Source of the DNA: Candidatus Bathyarchaeota archaeon
Lineage (GTDB): Archaea; Thermoproteota; Bathyarchaeia; TCS64
NCBI GenBank assembly: GCA_013329615.1
Contig: DUKA01000132.1
Coordinates: 1-6,100 of the forward strand
Length of the DNA stretch: 6,100 nt
Reading direction: 5' to 3'
Shown one piece after another: positions 4,226 through 6,100 of the stretch (the first letter of the stretch is position 1; each line of letters begins with the position of its first letter). The position numbers and the translations under genes are program-made. Below the pieces are notes generated by a model that did no database searches, was not told where the DNA came from, and saw only the letters and a program-made list of their open reading frames with translations.

Positions 4226-6100
4226 GGGCTATCTTCACGTCGAGCGCCTGGCAGCCCTCGCCTTCCTTGTAGACGAGTATGGGGTTGATGTCCATCTCGG
4301 CTATCTCGGGGTAGGTGGTAACGAGGTGGCTGATGCGTAGGATAGTCTCCTCGAGCGCCTTTATGTCCGCCGGGGGCTCACCGCGTATGCCCTTGAGGAG
4401 CGTGTAAGACTTCGTCTCCTTCACCATGCCCTCGGCGTCACGGGGGCTGAGGGGGGCTATCCTGAAGGCGACGTCCTTGAGGAAGTTGACGTAGATGCCG
4501 CCTAGGCCGAACATGACCATTGGGCCGAACTGCGCGTCGCGGCTCATGCCGATGATCATCTCCCTACCCTTTGGCACCATCTTGTCGACGGAGACGCCGT
4601 ATATCTTCGCCTCGGGGTGCGCCTTCCTACTCTTCGCCATGATGTCGGCGAACGCCTTCTTGACCTGCTCGGCGGTGGTGATGTTGAGGACGACTCCGCC
4701 GATGTCGGTCTTGTGAAGTATGTCCGGTGAAACTATCTTCATAACGACCGGGTAACCCATCGCCTCAGCGTGTTTGACTGCGTCCTCTGCCTTTTCGGCG
4801 AGCATGCAGGGTGGCGCGGGGATGCCGAATGCCCGGGCGACGTCCGCGGCCTCGGGGGGCAGCAGGACCTTCCTGTTGTCAGCCCTGACCGCCTTGAAGA
4901 TGGCGTCCACCTTCTTCTTGTCGACGGCGAAACTCGCCGGCTTCTCCACGGGCATCTTCAGATGCCGAGCGTAGCGGTAGATGGCGTCCGCCGTCTTTAT
5001 CGCTTTCTCGGGGAAGTCAAAGCAGGGAATACCATTCTCCTTCAGGTGCTTGAAAGCGACCTCTACCTGACCCCCGCCCATGAACACGGCGAGCATCGTC
5101 TTCTCTGGGTGCTTCTCGTTGAGCCTCACCATGGCGTCGGCGGTTGCAGTGCTGTCCGTCATCGCCTGAGGGGTGAGCAGCACGACGACGAGGTTCACGC
5201 CCTGATCCCAGAGCGCCTCCTCGATAGCGAAGGCGTAGCGATCCGCGCCGGCGTCGCCGAGCACATCGATGGGGTTCCCCGTCGCCGCAGCGGCCGGCAG
5301 CCCCTTCTTGAGCTTCTCCTTCGTCTCGCCCTTTATCTCGGCCATCTTGAGTCCGAGTTTCTCGACGAGGTCGGTCGCGAGAATGCCGGGTCCACCCGCG
5401 TTTGTGACGATAGCGATTCCCTCATCCTTGGGGAGGGGCTGATCGACGAAAGCGATGGCGTAGTTGAAGAGGTCCTCCATCGTGTCGGCGAGGATGACGC
5501 CCGCCTTGTCGAATGCCTTCTGGTAGGCGAGGAAGCTGCCGACGAGCGCGCCGGTGTGGCTGCCCGCCGCCTTTGCGCCAGCGGAGCTTGTCCCACCCTT
5601 GACGACGATGACCGGCTTCTTCTTCGTGACCCTGCCAGCGACCTCGATGAATTTAGCTCCCCTCTCGATGGATTCTAGGTAGAGGAGGATGACCTTGACG
5701 TCGGGGTCGTCCGCCATCGCTTCGATGAAGTCGACCTCGTCGAGGTCGGCCTTGTTGCCGAGGCTGATGAAGCTGTGGAAGCCTATCTCCTTCTTCACGA
5801 CCCAGTCGAGTATGGCGGTGCCGAGTGCGCCGCTCTGGCTGATGAATCCGATGCTCCCCTTCTGCGGGAGCGCCGCGGCGAAGCTGAGGTCGAGTGGTGC
5901 CAACGTGTTTATCGCGCCGAGGCAGTTGGGGCCCTGTATCCTTATGCCGTGCTTCTTGGCGATTGCGGCGACCTGCAACTCGAGCTCGGCGCCCTCCTTG
6001 CCGGTCTCCTTGAAGCCGGCGCTGATGATGATCATGGACTTTACGCCCTTCTCACCGCACTCCTCGACTACTGGGGGGATGAGCTTCGCGGGTATGGCGA
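4215..6100 (-). CDS. acd: ADP-forming acetyl/acyl-CoA synthetase, alpha-beta fusion (5' end outside window)
   Basis: This enzyme interconverts an acyl-CoA, ADP and phosphate with the free acid, CoA and ATP; archaea use it to make ATP from acetyl-CoA, or in reverse to activate acids. The frame stays open to base 6098, and the residues upstream of the Met at 6035 (AIPAKLIPPVVEECGEKGVKS) continue the family alignment, so that Met is not the start and part of the N-terminal CoA-binding domain is missing. Numbering from that Met: end of the CoA-binding domain with GPNCLG (35-40), the succinyl-CoA-synthetase-like ligase domains with the phosphorylated His160 in GSHTG, then an ATP-grasp domain from about 385 with His441 in LHKTDIGGV, FGLGGIYV (509-516) and MDINPI (581-586). 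Alpha and beta parts are fused in one chain. Acetate is the default substrate; hydroxyacid-CoA synthetases of Thermoproteota/Nitrososphaeria share this build, so the substrate is open. The TAA stop overlaps the end of rio2. Confidence 0.93.
   Translation of the reverse strand, partial: AIPAKLIPPVVEECGEKGVKSMIIISAGFKETGKEGAELELQVAAIAKKHGIRIQGPNCLGAINTLAPLDLSFAAALPQKGSIGFISQSGALGTAILDWVVKKEIGFHSFISLGNKADLDEVDFIEAMADDPDVKVILLYLESIERGAKFIEVAGRVTKKKPVIVVKGGTSSAGAKAAGSHTGALVGSFLAYQKAFDKAGVILADTMEDLFNYAIAFVDQPLPKDEGIAIVTNAGGPGILATDLVEKLGLKMAEIKGETKEKLKKGLPAAAATGNPIDVLGDAGADRYAFAIEEALWDQGVNLVVVLLTPQAMTDSTATADAMVRLNEKHPEKTMLAVFMGGGQVEVAFKHLKENGIPCFDFPEKAIKTADAIYRYARHLKMPVEKPASFAVDKKKVDAIFKAVRADNRKVLLPPEAADVARAFGIPAPPCMLAEKAEDAVKHAEAMGYPVVMKIVSPDILHKTDIGGVVLNITTAEQVKKAFADIMAKSRKAHPEAKIYGVSVDKMVPKGREMIIGMSRDAQFGPMVMFGLGGIYVNFLKDVAFRIAPLSPRDAEGMVKETKSYTLLKGIRGEPPADIKALEETILRISHLVTTYPEIAEMDINPILVYKEGEGCQALDVKIALKS

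Noticed and set aside
4770..5678. Long plus-strand open frame (302 codons) opposite the synthetase gene
   Set aside because: It lies fully inside the clearly coding minus-strand acyl-CoA synthetase; its translation is rich in Arg, Gly, His and Asp without any recognisable domain, as expected for the antisense of a GC-rich gene.

Overview
The window looks like a piece of a GC-rich archaeal chromosome, most likely from the TACK group (a Bathyarchaeia- or Nitrososphaeria-like lineage). This is inferred from gene content: an archaeal RIO2 kinase, a single OB-fold protein that lines up with the crenarchaeal SSB, a fused ADP-forming acyl-CoA synthetase, and AT-rich boxes placed like archaeal TATA elements. 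Genus cannot be read from the sequence. The window is almost fully coding; no tRNA, rRNA, CRISPR array, insertion sequence or phage gene was seen.

Left part (1-1242): the 3' two thirds of a UbiX flavin prenyltransferase (+) ends 5 bp from a convergent two-gene minus-strand unit. That unit is a small OB-fold ssDNA-binding protein followed, 3 nt after its stop, by an HD-domain phosphohydrolase. Middle (1243-4225): a compact divergent promoter separates the OB-fold gene from a rightward run. The run holds a threonine-synthase-like PLP enzyme with a PadR-type winged-helix domain fused to its C-terminus, an ECF transporter S component of the PF07155 type, and a RIO2 kinase. Right part (4215-6100): a minus-strand ADP-forming acetyl/acyl-CoA synthetase (alpha-beta fusion), whose 5' end lies beyond the window and whose 3' end overlaps the RIO2 3' end by 11 bp.

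The most interesting point is in the middle. The enzyme-PadR fusion is followed by a 61-bp AT-rich gap that carries two near-identical TAGTT-N2-AACTA palindromes 16 bp apart, nested in a 38-bp near-perfect dyad, directly in front of the vitamin-type S component. Together they look like a self-contained metabolite-sensing circuit: a PLP-enzyme-fold regulator, a tandem operator and an uptake protein. This would be an archaeal, fold-type-II parallel to bacterial MocR/PdxR regulators, which fuse a winged helix to a fold-type-I PLP domain. The layout is seen in the sequence; the regulatory link is inference.
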